The notes: a model not told the origin generated them from the sequence alone. Positions 45,917 to 55,620 are shown, counted from the stretch's first letter. The stretch: 55,770 nucleotides of DNA from Methanosarcina sp. DH2 (GCF_020804225.1 NZ_WJBI01000015.1:116296-172065); one strand, 5' to 3'. Numbers and translations: made by a program.

Positions 45917-46052
45917 TCTTTCCGCCCTGATACCCCCTTTGCTATTCAGGTTCCGTAGAAGTATTCTGCTTTGATTTTTACTCTATATTTTTTATACTCA
46001 TCCTGTTATAAAATAGCTTCTTATTTTTCCAACAGATGTTAGTATAATGATC

Positions 46053-46874
46053 TCAGACCGACGGTCGGGCATATCTGAATTGGGCTAATGTGTCTGGCCC
46101 CCACAAGAACGCCACAATTACAGCCACAATTGCAAAAACCGAATAGTGAACGTCCGGGTAATCGACCAGCGGGTTATGAGTTTTATCGGCTGGAAACGTA
46201 GCCCTGCATACATTGTGTATAGCATGGAAGAGGATGACTGCAAACACGCTCTTTCCTGTATTGTTGTAGAGCCAGACCATCACGACCCGCAAAGCAGTGA
46301 TGCCGAAAGTAGACCATGCTATCCATTTCAGGCCCCTGCCCTGCACAATCATTGACGGATAATGCCCTATCATTGTCACCAATCCAAGAACAGTGGCGGC
46401 TTTTAGCGAGCTCCATCGTTTCTGCATAGGATCGATAGCATATCCCGTCCAGCCTATCTCTTCACCCACGGCAAGGGCAAAAAACAAAACGAACAGGAAT
46501 GGTATCTTCTGGAATGGAATTTGAGTTTTGGCCGGGAGTGGTCGCCCCAGTATGAGCATTGCACCATAGATTAGCGAAAATAGAAGAAAACTCAACAAAA
46601 CAGTGGGCACGTACCAGATCTTATTTTTTGGTCTCTTATAATCGAAAACTCTTTTTAGTAACCGCTTTGCGCCGCTCAGACCCTCTTCCCTGCAAACAAG
46701 GATCGCGGCTGCTGTCAATGGCATGAACGCGAGCATAAGATCAGTAACAGGAATATTCAGTGGAAGTCCTTCAACTTTGACCACTAAGTTAAGCATCCAG
46801 AACGGAGTAGCAAGAGCGAAGGTCAATATAAAGAATTTCAAAGACGACCTTTTAGATAATGTACAGGCTTTCAT
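46053..46874 (-). CDS. CPBP family intramembrane protease
   Basis: 273 residues with about eight membrane helices. Active-site motifs of CPBP/ABI (Rce1-like) proteases are present: EEIGWTGYA (about 145-153), the His in MIGHYPSM, and LFHAIHNVCRA. In this subgroup the usual EExxxR is EExGWxG. Such proteases cleave prenylated or peptide substrates in the membrane, or act in bacteriocin self-immunity. GGAGA lies upstream of ATG. A homologue follows at 46986, suggesting a tandem duplication. Confidence 0.87.
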   Translation of the reverse strand: MKACTLSKRSSLKFFILTFALATPFWMLNLVVKVEGLPLNIPVTDLMLAFMPLTAAAILVCREEGLSGAKRLLKRVFDYKRPKNKIWYVPTVLLSFLLFSLIYGAMLILGRPLPAKTQIPFQKIPFLFVLFFALAVGEEIGWTGYAIDPMQKRWSSLKAATVLGLVTMIGHYPSMIVQGRGLKWIAWSTFGITALRVVMVWLYNNTGKSVFAVILFHAIHNVCRATFPADKTHNPLVDYPDVHYSVFAIVAVIVAFLWGPDTLAQFRYARPSV

Positions 46875-46985
46875 AGCTTGTTGTCTCCCTGACGGCTAAA
46901 CTTAATCTTAATTAAATGCGAATTTTCCTTTTGTGCTGCATTCGTTCTCTGTTTTCTTGTCATTCAACCGTTGAGCATAATAGCC

Positions 46986-47795
46986 TCACGCTCCTGAACG
47001 GGCATACCTGAGTGTAGCTAACGTTTTTGGACCCCACAGTAAAGTCACGATCGTAGCGACAATTGCGGTAATTGTTCCGGTAATAACAGGGTCGTAATGT
47101 GAACCGTAATCTGGAAAAAGAAACTCGCTGACGTTCATCATGTCGTGGAAGAGGATTGCCGCAAGCACACTTCTTCCAGTATTATTATAGAGCCAGAAAA
47201 TAATGACTCGAAGTGCTACTGTAGAGATAAATTGTCCTGTGGTCCATGTTAGAGTATGGTGAGTTTGATAATACCATCCCACAAGATGCCATAATCCCCA
47301 TACCGAACCCATGATAATGCCAGCTCTTAATGCACCCCAACGATATTGCATGGGATCAGCGGCATATCCCATCCAGCCTGCCTCTTCACATACAGCAGGT
47401 ATTAAGAACAGGATAAAAAATAACGGTATTGCAAGAAACGGAATCTGCGGTTCGGGAAGCGGTCGCCCGATCAGGCGCATTACCCCATAAGAAAGTAGCA
47501 TAACAGCAGGCATCAGCAAAAAGATCGGCAGATACCAGATCTTTGGCTTTATTCTCCTGTAATCGAGAGCTTTTTTCAATAGCTGTTTTATTCCATCGAA
47601 TTTTTTTTCTTTATATACCAGGATTGAAGCCGCTATGAGCGGGCAAACGAACATGAACGCACTCACGGGGAGATTTATCGGAAGTGGAAGTCCCTGCTTA
47701 GCAATAGCCCCAATTAGCCAGAATGGAATAGAAAGAGCGAAAATCAATAAAAAGAATTTTGAAGGCGACTTTTCTGATAATGTATTTGCGTTCAC
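46986..47795 (-). CDS. CPBP family intramembrane protease
   Basis: 269 residues with about eight helices; motifs CEEAGWMGYAADPMQ, GLWHLVGW and LFHDMMNV. It is clearly related along its whole length to the neighbour at 46053 (shared NANTL/KACTLS start, DPMQ, FWLYNNTGRSV/FAVILFH, TLRYARSGA end), so one is a duplicate. It starts at GTG with AGGAGA upstream. The spacing of about 110 bases with the downstream gene suggests one transcript. Confidence 0.87.
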   Translation of the reverse strand: MNANTLSEKSPSKFFLLIFALSIPFWLIGAIAKQGLPLPINLPVSAFMFVCPLIAASILVYKEKKFDGIKQLLKKALDYRRIKPKIWYLPIFLLMPAVMLLSYGVMRLIGRPLPEPQIPFLAIPLFFILFLIPAVCEEAGWMGYAADPMQYRWGALRAGIIMGSVWGLWHLVGWYYQTHHTLTWTTGQFISTVALRVIIFWLYNNTGRSVLAAILFHDMMNVSEFLFPDYGSHYDPVITGTITAIVATIVTLLWGPKTLATLRYARSGA

Positions 47796-47838
47796 AATTT
47801 AGTCTCCTGGAAAGCTTAATTTTTCCTTTCTGTGACTC

Positions 47839-48396
47839 TCAGATACGTTTGAACATTTTCGGAAAATCTGTCACCAGTCCTTCATCGTCTACCGTAATAT
47901 CGGAAACGAAATCAGGCAGTATAATGTCCTCATATCGATATGTTTGCTCATTTACCTTGCTGTAAATTTGCTGCAGCCGGGATAGTGAAAATTTGTTTTC
48001 GTCAAAGTAGATAACGTCTACTTTTTGCGTTTTCTCTTCATCGAACTTCAGCCGCTTAATTGGCAGAGTATTTGTAAACGGTGAGATCGAAATGTCCACC
48101 AGTTCTACGCCATCAAACTCGGTCAGATGCTTACCCGAGCTGTCATACCACTGGTTACTCTTGCGCACAAGCTTAATAAAACGGTCATCCAGCAGTGATT
48201 TAATCGACACCTCTTTAATATCCCAGCCTATCGTCAGCTCCATATCATACTCCATAGCAAATGGGATATTGTGATCAGTTTTACCAACCGCCAGGCCATA
48301 GCCATTAATGCCTTTATCGACCGTGTGAGTATGAACAACTGTGCTCGGCCATGACAATGCCTGCCAAACAATCATTCGCTTTTTATCCATTACCAT
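47839..48396 (-). CDS. Putative glycolipid-binding family protein (DUF1089-like)
   Basis: 185 residues, soluble and beta-rich. The order VWQALSWPSTVVHTHTVDKGINGYGLAVG ... FAMEYDMELTIGWDIKEVSIK ... DVELVDISISPFTNTLPIKRL ... YRYEDIILPDFVSDITVDDEGLVTDFPKMFKR follows the putative glycolipid-binding domain (PF06475). It is frequent in bacteria and rare in archaea. It may be co-transcribed with the CPBP gene that starts 44 bases further on. Function unproven. Confidence 0.75.
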   Translation of the reverse strand: MVMDKKRMIVWQALSWPSTVVHTHTVDKGINGYGLAVGKTDHNIPFAMEYDMELTIGWDIKEVSIKSLLDDRFIKLVRKSNQWYDSSGKHLTEFDGVELVDISISPFTNTLPIKRLKFDEEKTQKVDVIYFDENKFSLSRLQQIYSKVNEQTYRYEDIILPDFVSDITVDDEGLVTDFPKMFKRI

Positions 48397-48617
48397 TACT
48401 CTATGTTTCGAGGATCAGGTAATGAGTCTTTTCTGCTATATTTTTTCTTTTTAGTCTGTAACCAGTACACTATAAACCTGTGCAGAGCCTGAATCTATTG
48501 AATATCCTGCGGTGATACCCATCCAACTATACCAGGTGTAAATTCGTATGCAAAGATACTTTAGTGCAGGGAACGGTTGAATGTATAGTGGTTACTTTTG
48601 AGAGGGCAATAATACAT

Positions 48618-49403
48618 ATGGACAAAGTAAGGTCTAAAGACGGAACACTTATTGCCTACGAACGGAGTGGGTCAGGGCCTGCTCTGGTTCTGGTACATGG
48701 CACAAGCGCGGATCACACACGATGGGCATCTGTCCTTCCCATGCTGGAGCAAAAATTTACCGTTTATGCCCTTGATCGGCGTGGCCGCGGTCAGAGTGGA
48801 GATTCGGCAGTCTACTCCCTAGAACGTGAATATGAAGATATTGCCGCGGTAGTAAGTTCTATCCATGAGCCGGTGAATCTGCTGGGTCATTCGTATGGCG
48901 CATTGATTTGTCTGGAAGCAGCTCTCCGTGTCACTAATCTCAATAAACTGATACTCTATGAACCACTCTTTCATTTAAATGGGTCCTTATATCCGCCTGG
49001 CTTTCGGGCACGAATCCGGTCACTACTTGATTCAGGGGAGAGGGAGGAAGTCGTGGCAGTATTCTTCCGAGAGATTGTTGGTGTATCGGAGGATGAACTC
49101 GAAGGATTGCGAAACGAGCCAGCCTGGGCAGGCCGGTTGGCGGCGGTTCATACCATTCCACGGGAATTCGCTGATGATGACTACATACTCGACCCCCAGC
49201 GCTTTAAGAACTTAACTGTCCCTACTATTCTCTTGCAGGGTAGCGAAAGTCCTGATTATCTCAAGACAGCAACGGAGGCATTACAGGCAGCATTACCCAA
49301 TAGCAGGATTGTTGTTATGCCAGGGCAGCAGCACATCGCTATGAGAACAGCACCGGAAATGTTTGTGCGCCTGGTCACTGAATTTTTGATAGGGTCAATC
49401 TAA
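48618..49403 (+). CDS. Alpha/beta hydrolase
   Basis: About 261 residues from ATG 48618; an upstream frame from 48564 adds 18 residues with no family similarity. Motifs: HGTSADHTRW (oxyanion), nucleophile GHSYGA (about 92-97), acid near LLQGSESPDYL and His in PGQQHIAMRTAPE. Similar to bacterial hydrolases annotated as chloroperoxidase- or esterase-like. GAGAGGG lies upstream. It is followed by the remnant of another hydrolase. Confidence 0.9.
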   Translation: MDKVRSKDGTLIAYERSGSGPALVLVHGTSADHTRWASVLPMLEQKFTVYALDRRGRGQSGDSAVYSLEREYEDIAAVVSSIHEPVNLLGHSYGALICLEAALRVTNLNKLILYEPLFHLNGSLYPPGFRARIRSLLDSGEREEVVAVFFREIVGVSEDELEGLRNEPAWAGRLAAVHTIPREFADDDYILDPQRFKNLTVPTILLQGSESPDYLKTATEALQAALPNSRIVVMPGQQHIAMRTAPEMFVRLVTEFLIGSI

Positions 49404-49640
49404 ATGGTCAAGAACGATTAGCAGCACGCCTCTTTATTATTCGCGGCGCCCTCATTATGGACCCCTTCCGACCATTGTTGACCGAGGTTGGGAAAATTCA
49501 CCAGTTGTTATTGGAGCGGTTGCCACATGTCCACGGTTTTATCCTTCCAGGCGCAGTGCACGGGCTGCAGATGCAGAACCTACATGAAATGGCCAAGGCT
49601 CTCAAGGACTTCTTCATGCACCACTCCCGACCAGTGCACC
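49404..49640 (+). pseudogene. C-terminal remnant of another alpha/beta hydrolase
   Basis: One open frame reads RLAARLFIIRGALIMDPFRP, then LERLPHVHGFILPGAVHGLQMQN and LHEMAKALKDFF. This is the last strand-helix-strand of a hydrolase, including the catalytic-His region GAVHGLQ. There is no N-terminal half and no start. The order suggests an ancestral tandem pair or a recombination scar. Confidence 0.6.
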
Positions 49641-49801
49641 ACCCCCGACCAGACCTGGCCTTTAACCCATGGAGAGCTTGCCTTTGAGCATGGACTTCGA
49701 TCTCTATAACTATCAATCAAAATTAATGCCACATGGCGCTCATGACCCTGTGGTAGCGACATCAGACCATACAATCCCATGGATTGCTCCGATGTCGTTC
49801 C

Positions 49802-50359
49802 TTACAGCCTGGCAATAATGATATAATGATACGGCCCGGCCTCCTTTACTGACGCCACATGAAACCCGGCAGACTCAATTAGTTGCCGAGCTTTATCGAT
49901 GGAGAACCTCTTTCCCGGTGGCGGGCCAAATGACATCGGCTCGGGTTTCCAATCGAGGTCGACTAACAGCCCTGATGGTCGGAGCATCCGTTTGGCATTC
50001 CTGATCACCTGTGCCGGGTCAGCAAAATCATGGAGATCTATCCCAAAGAAAACGAGGTCGGCACATCCCTCGCAGGCGATGAATTCCTCCGCAGCCTGCG
50101 CTTCAGCTGATAGATGTCCGAATCCCTCTTCTGCTGCCTTTTGCTGGAGTCGTATTATGGAACCTTTATCGATGTCTACTGCGATCACTTTTCCTTCCTT
50201 TCCTACTATCCTCGCTGAGGGTATGGCGAAGTACCCGTCGCCGCATCCCACATCCACAAATGTCATACCCGGCTCCAGGCCGATGTCGGTCAAAATCTTT
50301 TCCGGGTCCTGCCATTTCCGGCGCTCTGGATCATTTATCGGGAATTGTCTATGTACCAT
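49802..50359 (-). CDS. Class I SAM-dependent methyltransferase
   Basis: About 185 residues. Motif I is FVDVGCGDGYFAIP (about 31-44), motif II VIAVDIDKGSI, motif IV DLVFFGIDLHDFADP. It resembles the small methyltransferases of the UbiE/COQ5-like type. ATG 50359 is preferred because GAGGTTC lies 7 bases upstream; the track ATG at 50377 would add six residues. Substrate unknown. About 200 gene-free bases separate it from the arginase-like gene. Confidence 0.88.
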   Translation of the reverse strand: MVHRQFPINDPERRKWQDPEKILTDIGLEPGMTFVDVGCGDGYFAIPSARIVGKEGKVIAVDIDKGSIIRLQQKAAEEGFGHLSAEAQAAEEFIACEGCADLVFFGIDLHDFADPAQVIRNAKRMLRPSGLLVDLDWKPEPMSFGPPPGKRFSIDKARQLIESAGFHVASVKEAGPYHYIIIARL

Positions 50360-50575
50360 ATAATGAACCTCATGCAACTACTGGTCAGGTAAAAAACGTT
50401 TCATGCAAATTTATTTTTTATGCATCTCTACTGGCTACCACTGGCTATTGTTCAATCAGAACTATCATTGAGCCAAAATTTGATATTCACTACCCTAGGC
50501 CGTCAAGCCTGGGCAGTTGACTGCAACTACTTGTTGAGTAAGGGCACAGGTGAGGATATAACACTCCCTGCCAAC

Positions 50576-51457
50576 TTACGAAAGGCCCGCAATAATGCTC
50601 TGCGTAAATTTGCTAGCAATCGAACCATCTGGATCAAGCGTGGGATTGAAAATAGTAATCGTTATACCCTTTGCCTGATCTGATACCATTAGAGCTCTCA
50701 ACAGATCACTTAACTCATCCCATTGTAAACCACCACCCTGTAAGGGGTAATCTACTGCCGGCATAATCGCATTGTCCAGCACATCAGCATCGAGATGAAT
50801 CCAGAACCCGTCGAGCTGGCTTTTTTGTAACCTGTCGAGAGATTTTTGAGCAGCTTTGGCGCTTCCCAAGCTACGTATCTGCTCCAGGCTAAAAGCGTTT
50901 ATCGAAGTCTCTAGAATATCCTGGCTGGCGTATTCCTTCTGTTCTTCAGTATCGCGGTAGCCGAATGCGATGATGTTTTCATCTCGCACGAGCGGCTTAA
51001 GCCCGTCTATATTCGTCAGAACGCCTGGGCCTCTACCGGAAACGATAGCCAATTCCATAGAGGCAACCTCACCGTTTGGCTCAGCCTCCGGTTGATAAAA
51101 ATCGGCGTGACCATCAATAAAAAACAACCCGTATTTGCCTGAATGCCGTAAAGCTAACATACACCCAATCAGAATGCTGCAATCGCCCCCGAGCACAATG
51201 GGAAACTGCTCCTTCTTTCGCACGTCGGCAACTTTCTCTGCCAGATGCAAAGAAAATTCTTTGATTGAATACGGATTAAGAAGGAGCGTGGATTTGTCTC
51301 TTTCCGGTTTATAAGGTGAAGCATCAACCCGGCCCGCATATTCGGCCTGTAAGCCATGGATCAAACCGGCTTTTTTCAATGCTTCCGGTAAAGTTTCAAC
51401 TCCTGTAGGTTTAAGCCCTAAAATAGAGGGAGCATCAACTACTGAGAATTGTAACAT
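50576..51457 (-). CDS. Arginase/agmatinase family protein
   Basis: About 293 residues from ATG 51457 (an upstream ATG at 51505 lacks support). The metal-binding motifs are present: LGGDCSIL (His of GGDHS replaced by Cys), FFIDGHADFY (D-G-H-A-D) and IHLDADVLDN. The ureohydrolase fold is certain, but replacement of GGDH by GGDC removes a metal ligand, so the active site may hold one metal or act on another guanidino compound. Bacterial formimidoylglutamase- or arginase-like members match best. Monocistronic. Confidence 0.85.
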   Translation of the reverse strand: MLQFSVVDAPSILGLKPTGVETLPEALKKAGLIHGLQAEYAGRVDASPYKPERDKSTLLLNPYSIKEFSLHLAEKVADVRKKEQFPIVLGGDCSILIGCMLALRHSGKYGLFFIDGHADFYQPEAEPNGEVASMELAIVSGRGPGVLTNIDGLKPLVRDENIIAFGYRDTEEQKEYASQDILETSINAFSLEQIRSLGSAKAAQKSLDRLQKSQLDGFWIHLDADVLDNAIMPAVDYPLQGGGLQWDELSDLLRALMVSDQAKGITITIFNPTLDPDGSIASKFTQSIIAGLS

Positions 51458-51718
51458 AGTTTCTACATCCTTGTTATTTGAGTAAGGACTTTCGACATAT
51501 TTCAAAGATTCAGCGAGCTTGTCGGAGAATTATTTTCCAGCCAGCTTCGGTCAAAAGATATTTTCGTCCTTCGGGGCACAAATATGACGCAGGGTAAGCT
51601 GACCCAGTACAAATGAATAAAACCCACAACGATAAAAGAAATACACACGCAATCACATATAACTCATCATGGTGAGTACGGTGAATGGGAAAAGATTACG
51701 TAAGGCGGGTGGCGGGTA

Positions 51719-53361
51719 ATGAAGTTCACCCAGTATTCCGATATCTACGTCGCTATGCAGGATGCCGGCGTCAATCGGATCCTTAACCACATTATGGCAC
51801 AGCGACCCTCACTCTTCAACTACGGGTCAATTCTTCCTGCAACCAATCCCCGGCCTATCTGCAGGGAAATCCATACTGTGCCGCAGGTGGTGCAGGCAAA
51901 CAATCCTCTTATAAGCAGGACGGATCCATTGTCGATCATCCGGACGCCCATCACGCTAGACTACATCATTCAATTGACCAGAGGGACGATAGACTTTTTC
52001 CCGGGAAGCGCTTTCAGTCTCCCGCCGGAACTGGACCCTCCTCTCAAAGAGCAGCAGTTTGCTGTTAACTTTAAGGTATGTACCAGCCTGATCTGCCAGC
52101 CCTGGAATAGCATTTTGCCTTTTGCCAGTAGCGGTAAGAAAGAGGAAGGAGATATCGACTGCTTTTGCTTAAACCTTTTTGCGACCGGTGGCTTTGGGAT
52201 AGCGGGAATTCCAGGAAAGCAGAATATTTCGATGAATATATCCGGCATAGAGATTCCTGAGCTCAATCTGGAAAGTTTGGAGAAGATGATAGGGTGCTAT
52301 GCTCTCCTTACCCTGAACCAGGGAATTTTCCCCCAGATAATGGATGCGATCTCTGCGCTCGCTTTCAATGCCATTAATCTCCCCAAGAGCATGGGTAGCC
52401 TTATCATTTCCGCATCGGCGACAGCTCCCCATAACCCGGCTGTAGAGGATAGCCAGTTAAAGGTTTTTGCCAATCTTGACAGCATTACGTTCAACCTGCT
52501 GCCTTCAGAGCCAACTCCCTCCGAGAAAAAATCTGCCGGAGCCGTAACGCGGATCAGTCGGCCGAGGAATAGAAAGGGAACCTTTGACTTTAATGCCGCC
52601 GTTTCCGCCGCCGCCTTCGAAAAAATCTTTACCGCTATTGTGAAGGGTTTTCGTTTCTCAAAGTCGGGTACAGATAGCTATGGCCCATTCTCCGTTAACT
52701 ATGATGTGGTGGCGCACTTCGAAGGCGGTTCCCTCGAGATGCGAGACGACGGCACGATTGTTATCAAAGAACTCGACGTCAAATGGGATGAATTCAAACT
52801 CAGTATCGGGATTAATATCCCCAAGCTCTGTGTTGGAGGTGGTGAGGTCTGTTTAATGCCGCCGTATCCTTCCTGCAATGTCCCTGTAGTGGGATGCAGG
52901 GATTGCGTGGCGCTCCCATCATACTGCTTTTTCAGCGACAGCCCGGATATTACCGTCCCGATAGACTTAAGCGAATCCATCACATCGGAGGTAACCTTCA
53001 ACGCACGGGTAGAAGCATTTTACGGAGTATATTCAGGGACACCAAATCGATGGCAGATTGTTGCCATTCCGACCTTACCCTCAGATCTCCACGTCACCGG
53101 CATTGCAGACACCGTTGGAGATCTCTTCAAAAACCGCGTGAAGGGTTCGATCGACAACCTTCTTAGCTCTTCAAAGGCGCCCGACTGGGCAATTAACCTT
53201 ATCTACGAGATTTTGGGAGGGATAGATAACATCATCAGGAACATCCTCAATATCCCGGAAGATATCGGGAAATGGTTCATAGATATGATTCACAAGATCG
53301 GGATAACTAAGAACCTATCCGAAAAGTCCTGCTGCTCTGAGTGTTATCCATGCGCATGCTA
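51719..53361 (+). pseudogene. Large unknown protein gene, 3' end interrupted by an IS element
   Basis: Codons 1-530 are original; the next 17 or so (NLSEKSCCSECYPCAC end) come from the IS left end. Removing the IS (53311-54182) and one TAA copy joins the frame to KSLFNDLHDYLTFKIPTALE ... HEIVIKGDVGD, stopping at 54369, a 591-residue protein. The intact part has no signal peptide, is beta-rich, and contains a cysteine group (CVGGGEVCLMPPYPSCNVPVVGCRDC, about 380-405). An amphipathic helical segment follows (GSIDNLLSSSKAPDWAINLI). It may resemble a lipid-binding or tail-fibre-like protein, but I recognise no family. GC content is higher than usual for the window. Confidence 0.7.
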
Positions 53362-54182
53362 AATGTAGCATAGCAAGGTAATTCTCAATTTTCTTTTCCC
53401 ATCTTATAAGCAGTCTTCTGAATCTGTTTATCCAGGAATGTGTCCTTTCGACAACCCACCTCCTTGCCCTAAAACCTGGTATCTCTATTCTTACTTTTTC
53501 CTCCCCACGGCTTTTGATATGGGCAGTGTAACCATATTCTTTAACCAGTTCTCTGATATCAGGAAAATCATATCCTTTATCCATACACATATTCTGAATA
53601 ACATCATCTGGAGAAGTTCTTTCAAAAATAATGGCATCTAAAGTCTCTTTTACAAGCTTTTTATCGTGACGATTTGCTCCATCAACAGTAACCGATAATG
53701 GTATACCTTTACCATCTGTTAACAGACTCCTTTTTGTACCTTTTTTGCCACGATCAGTTGGATTCGCTCCGGTCCCAGGTCCACCTAATGGCGCTTTTGT
53801 CATAGCACCGTCAATTGCTTGCCATTCCCACTCTAATCCTTTTTTATTATCATACTCAAGAAGACCAGCTTTCCACATAGTCTCAAATAATCCAGCTTTT
53901 TGCCATTCCTGAAATCGATCATGGACAGTGCTTGGAGCTCCATAAAATCGTGGCAGAGATTTCCATTGGCAACCAGTACGAAGGAGATAAAAAATACCAC
54001 TCAGTATTCTCTTATCATCTTTTCGAGGTCTTCCAGCCTTCTTTTTCGGTTTAGAGAGAGGTAATAATGCTTTTATTTTATTCCAAAATTCGTCAGAAAT
54101 CTCATAGTCTTGTACGTTTTTTCGTCTTACCACTAATCAATATTACCCTAAAATCTAGTTAGTCTACTTTTCGGATAGGCTC
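53311..54182 (-). mobile_element. IS5-family insertion sequence, 872 bp
   Basis: The ends are imperfect inverted repeats of about 17 bp: left GAACCTATCCGAAAAGT, right (complement) GAGCCTATCCGAAAAGT. They are flanked by a 3-bp target duplication TAA at 53308-53310 and 54183-54185. This TNA duplication is typical of the IS1031/IS427 groups of IS5. The single ORF is a DDE transposase. Insertion interrupts the gene that begins at 51719. Near-perfect ends and target copies indicate a recent event. Confidence 0.92.
53315..54133 (-). CDS. IS5-family transposase
   Basis: 272 residues. The N-terminal DUF4096-type domain (YEISDEFWNKIKALLPLSKPKKKAGRPRKDDKRI...FYLLRTGCQWKSLPRFYGAPSTVHDRFQEWQKAG) is followed by a DDE core: first Asp in AIDGAMTKAPLGG, second in MCMDKGYDFPD, and the Glu in RWVVERTHSWINRFRRLL. 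It begins at GTG 54133, 49 bases inside the right end. It is uninterrupted, so the element is probably active. It reads almost to the left inverted repeat. Confidence 0.94.
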   Translation of the reverse strand: MVRRKNVQDYEISDEFWNKIKALLPLSKPKKKAGRPRKDDKRILSGIFYLLRTGCQWKSLPRFYGAPSTVHDRFQEWQKAGLFETMWKAGLLEYDNKKGLEWEWQAIDGAMTKAPLGGPGTGANPTDRGKKGTKRSLLTDGKGIPLSVTVDGANRHDKKLVKETLDAIIFERTSPDDVIQNMCMDKGYDFPDIRELVKEYGYTAHIKSRGEEKVRIEIPGFRARRWVVERTHSWINRFRRLLIRWEKKIENYLAMLHLACAWITLRAAGLFG

Positions 54183-54185
54183 TAA

Positions 54186-54369
54186 ATCACTCTTTAATGA
54201 TCTCCATGACTACCTTACCTTCAAGATACCGACAGCTCTCGAGATCGAGGACCCCTTTCAGGTCCTGAGACCCGACGACCTCATGATTCCGGTGAAGATT
54301 CCTATCGAGTTCATCGAGGTCAGTGTGAATTCCCATGAGATAGTGATAAAAGGAGATGTGGGAGATTGA
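54186..54369 (+). pseudogene. 3' fragment of the IS-interrupted gene
   Basis: In the frame continuous with codon 531 of the interrupted gene, this encodes 60 residues: SLFNDLHDYLTFKIPTALEI ... PFQVLRPDDLMIPVKIPIEF ... EVSVNSHEIVIKGDVGD and a TGA stop. It has no start of its own. A nearby ORF (54409-54537, 42 codons, MASNRVSVLAEYPTGSR) cannot be supported as a gene. Confidence 0.78.
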
Positions 54370-54543
54370 TGATGAAATCCATACTGGACTGCACTCTGGC
54401 TATTGTTAATGGCCAGTAATAGAGTTTCAGTCCTTGCTGAATATCCCACGGGTTCGAGGGACAGCTTCAGGCAGGTAATTTCCGGAAGCTCTATCGTCCC
54501 TTCTTTACAGCGTTTCCCGGTGCGGCAGATTACTTAACAAAGA

Positions 54544-55620
54544 TTATTTAACGAGAACTGCAGGGATTCCCACAAACTTTCCATATCGAATAACCTCTGA
54601 TCCTAATGCCTCTTGCTCGTCTTCTTTCAATTGCCGAAACGGATTTAGCCTGATTTCAAACGTGCTTTTCTTCAAAGCTTTATTCCAGGTACCCGCTACT
54701 TTGCCGTTTAAGATGATGACTGCAGTCAAAGCATTACCCATTGAAATCATTCTCTCAATGTCTCGAGCCTTACTTATATCGCTTCTATCTTTGTAGGCGA
54801 TCGTGTACTCATCATAAATAGATAGTAAAAATGCGGATGGTGACTTCGGTATTGTCACTTCTTCGTGGGCAGGGAACCAGTACGTTTTGCCATCAAACGT
54901 TGCTTGCTTTAATTCTGATTTGATTAAATCGAGGGCGTCTCTCGCGTATTTAACTGTAAGTCCCGACCACCAGGAAAAGTCTTTCAGCTGGGCTGGCCCG
55001 TGACCTGTAAAATAATTGAGTGCAAGTTTAGCAAGAGCCTGTTCTCGATCCAACTTTTTTGTTTTTTCCGCACGTTCTTCCAGAAGTGCATAGGTAAATT
55101 GTTTCCCACGCCTTGGTCCGCTGCAAATCAATCCGTCCAGCTCTGCCCACATAATGATGTGAGCCAGACGTTGGACATCGGTCTCGATACCTATGCTCGT
55201 CAGTACAATCTTAAGCTCTTGCCTGGTGAGATATGTATGACTCTGCAGAGCTCTGGCGATTTCGGCATTGCTTCTGGCAAACAACGCGTCGTCGAGATCG
55301 AGTTTCCTATTGTAATGCGCAAGGAGCGCTTTCACTCGCGGTGCCGTCAACTCAAGCATCCAGCGGATATCTTCAGGCACGACAAAATGCCAGGTTGGAC
55401 GCATCACATGAGTGCGCAGGATCGTACCTTCGTTGAAAGCTTTTTCGATGTCTTCATCGGTTGAATTTTTAACACGAAGCCCGAGCGCCCATTTGGCAGC
55501 AGCAAAATTCTGCGCCTGAACTGCACCCAGATGAGAAACCGCATTAGCTGGACTTTTAAACGGAGAATGACTTAAACCGGTATTTTGAAGCCGAAGTCTG
55601 GGAATTTCTGAAGCATTCAT
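54544..55620 (-). CDS. Winged-helix DNA-binding AlkZ-like protein (HTH_42)
   Basis: About 358 residues from ATG 55620; 55644 adds eight residues. The family hallmarks are present: HLGAVQAQNFAAAKWALG (the catalytic QxQ motif of AlkZ), THVMRPTWHFV, a tandem winged-helix core, and SAFLLSIYDEYTIAYKDR near the C-terminus. AlkZ-family glycosylases remove bulky alkylated bases, usually unhooking crosslinks from natural products; this homologue may act similarly but is uncharacterised. It lies at the edge of the accessory region, next to the gene fragment interrupted by the IS. Confidence 0.85.
   Translation of the reverse strand: MNASEIPRLRLQNTGLSHSPFKSPANAVSHLGAVQAQNFAAAKWALGLRVKNSTDEDIEKAFNEGTILRTHVMRPTWHFVVPEDIRWMLELTAPRVKALLAHYNRKLDLDDALFARSNAEIARALQSHTYLTRQELKIVLTSIGIETDVQRLAHIIMWAELDGLICSGPRRGKQFTYALLEERAEKTKKLDREQALAKLALNYFTGHGPAQLKDFSWWSGLTVKYARDALDLIKSELKQATFDGKTYWFPAHEEVTIPKSPSAFLLSIYDEYTIAYKDRSDISKARDIERMISMGNALTAVIILNGKVAGTWNKALKKSTFEIRLNPFRQLKEDEQEALGSEVIRYGKFVGIPAVLVK

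Noticed and set aside
54409-54537. 42-codon ORF after the IS-interrupted gene
   Set aside because: Too short, with no ribosome site or recognisable similarity; may be part of a decayed gene but cannot be supported.
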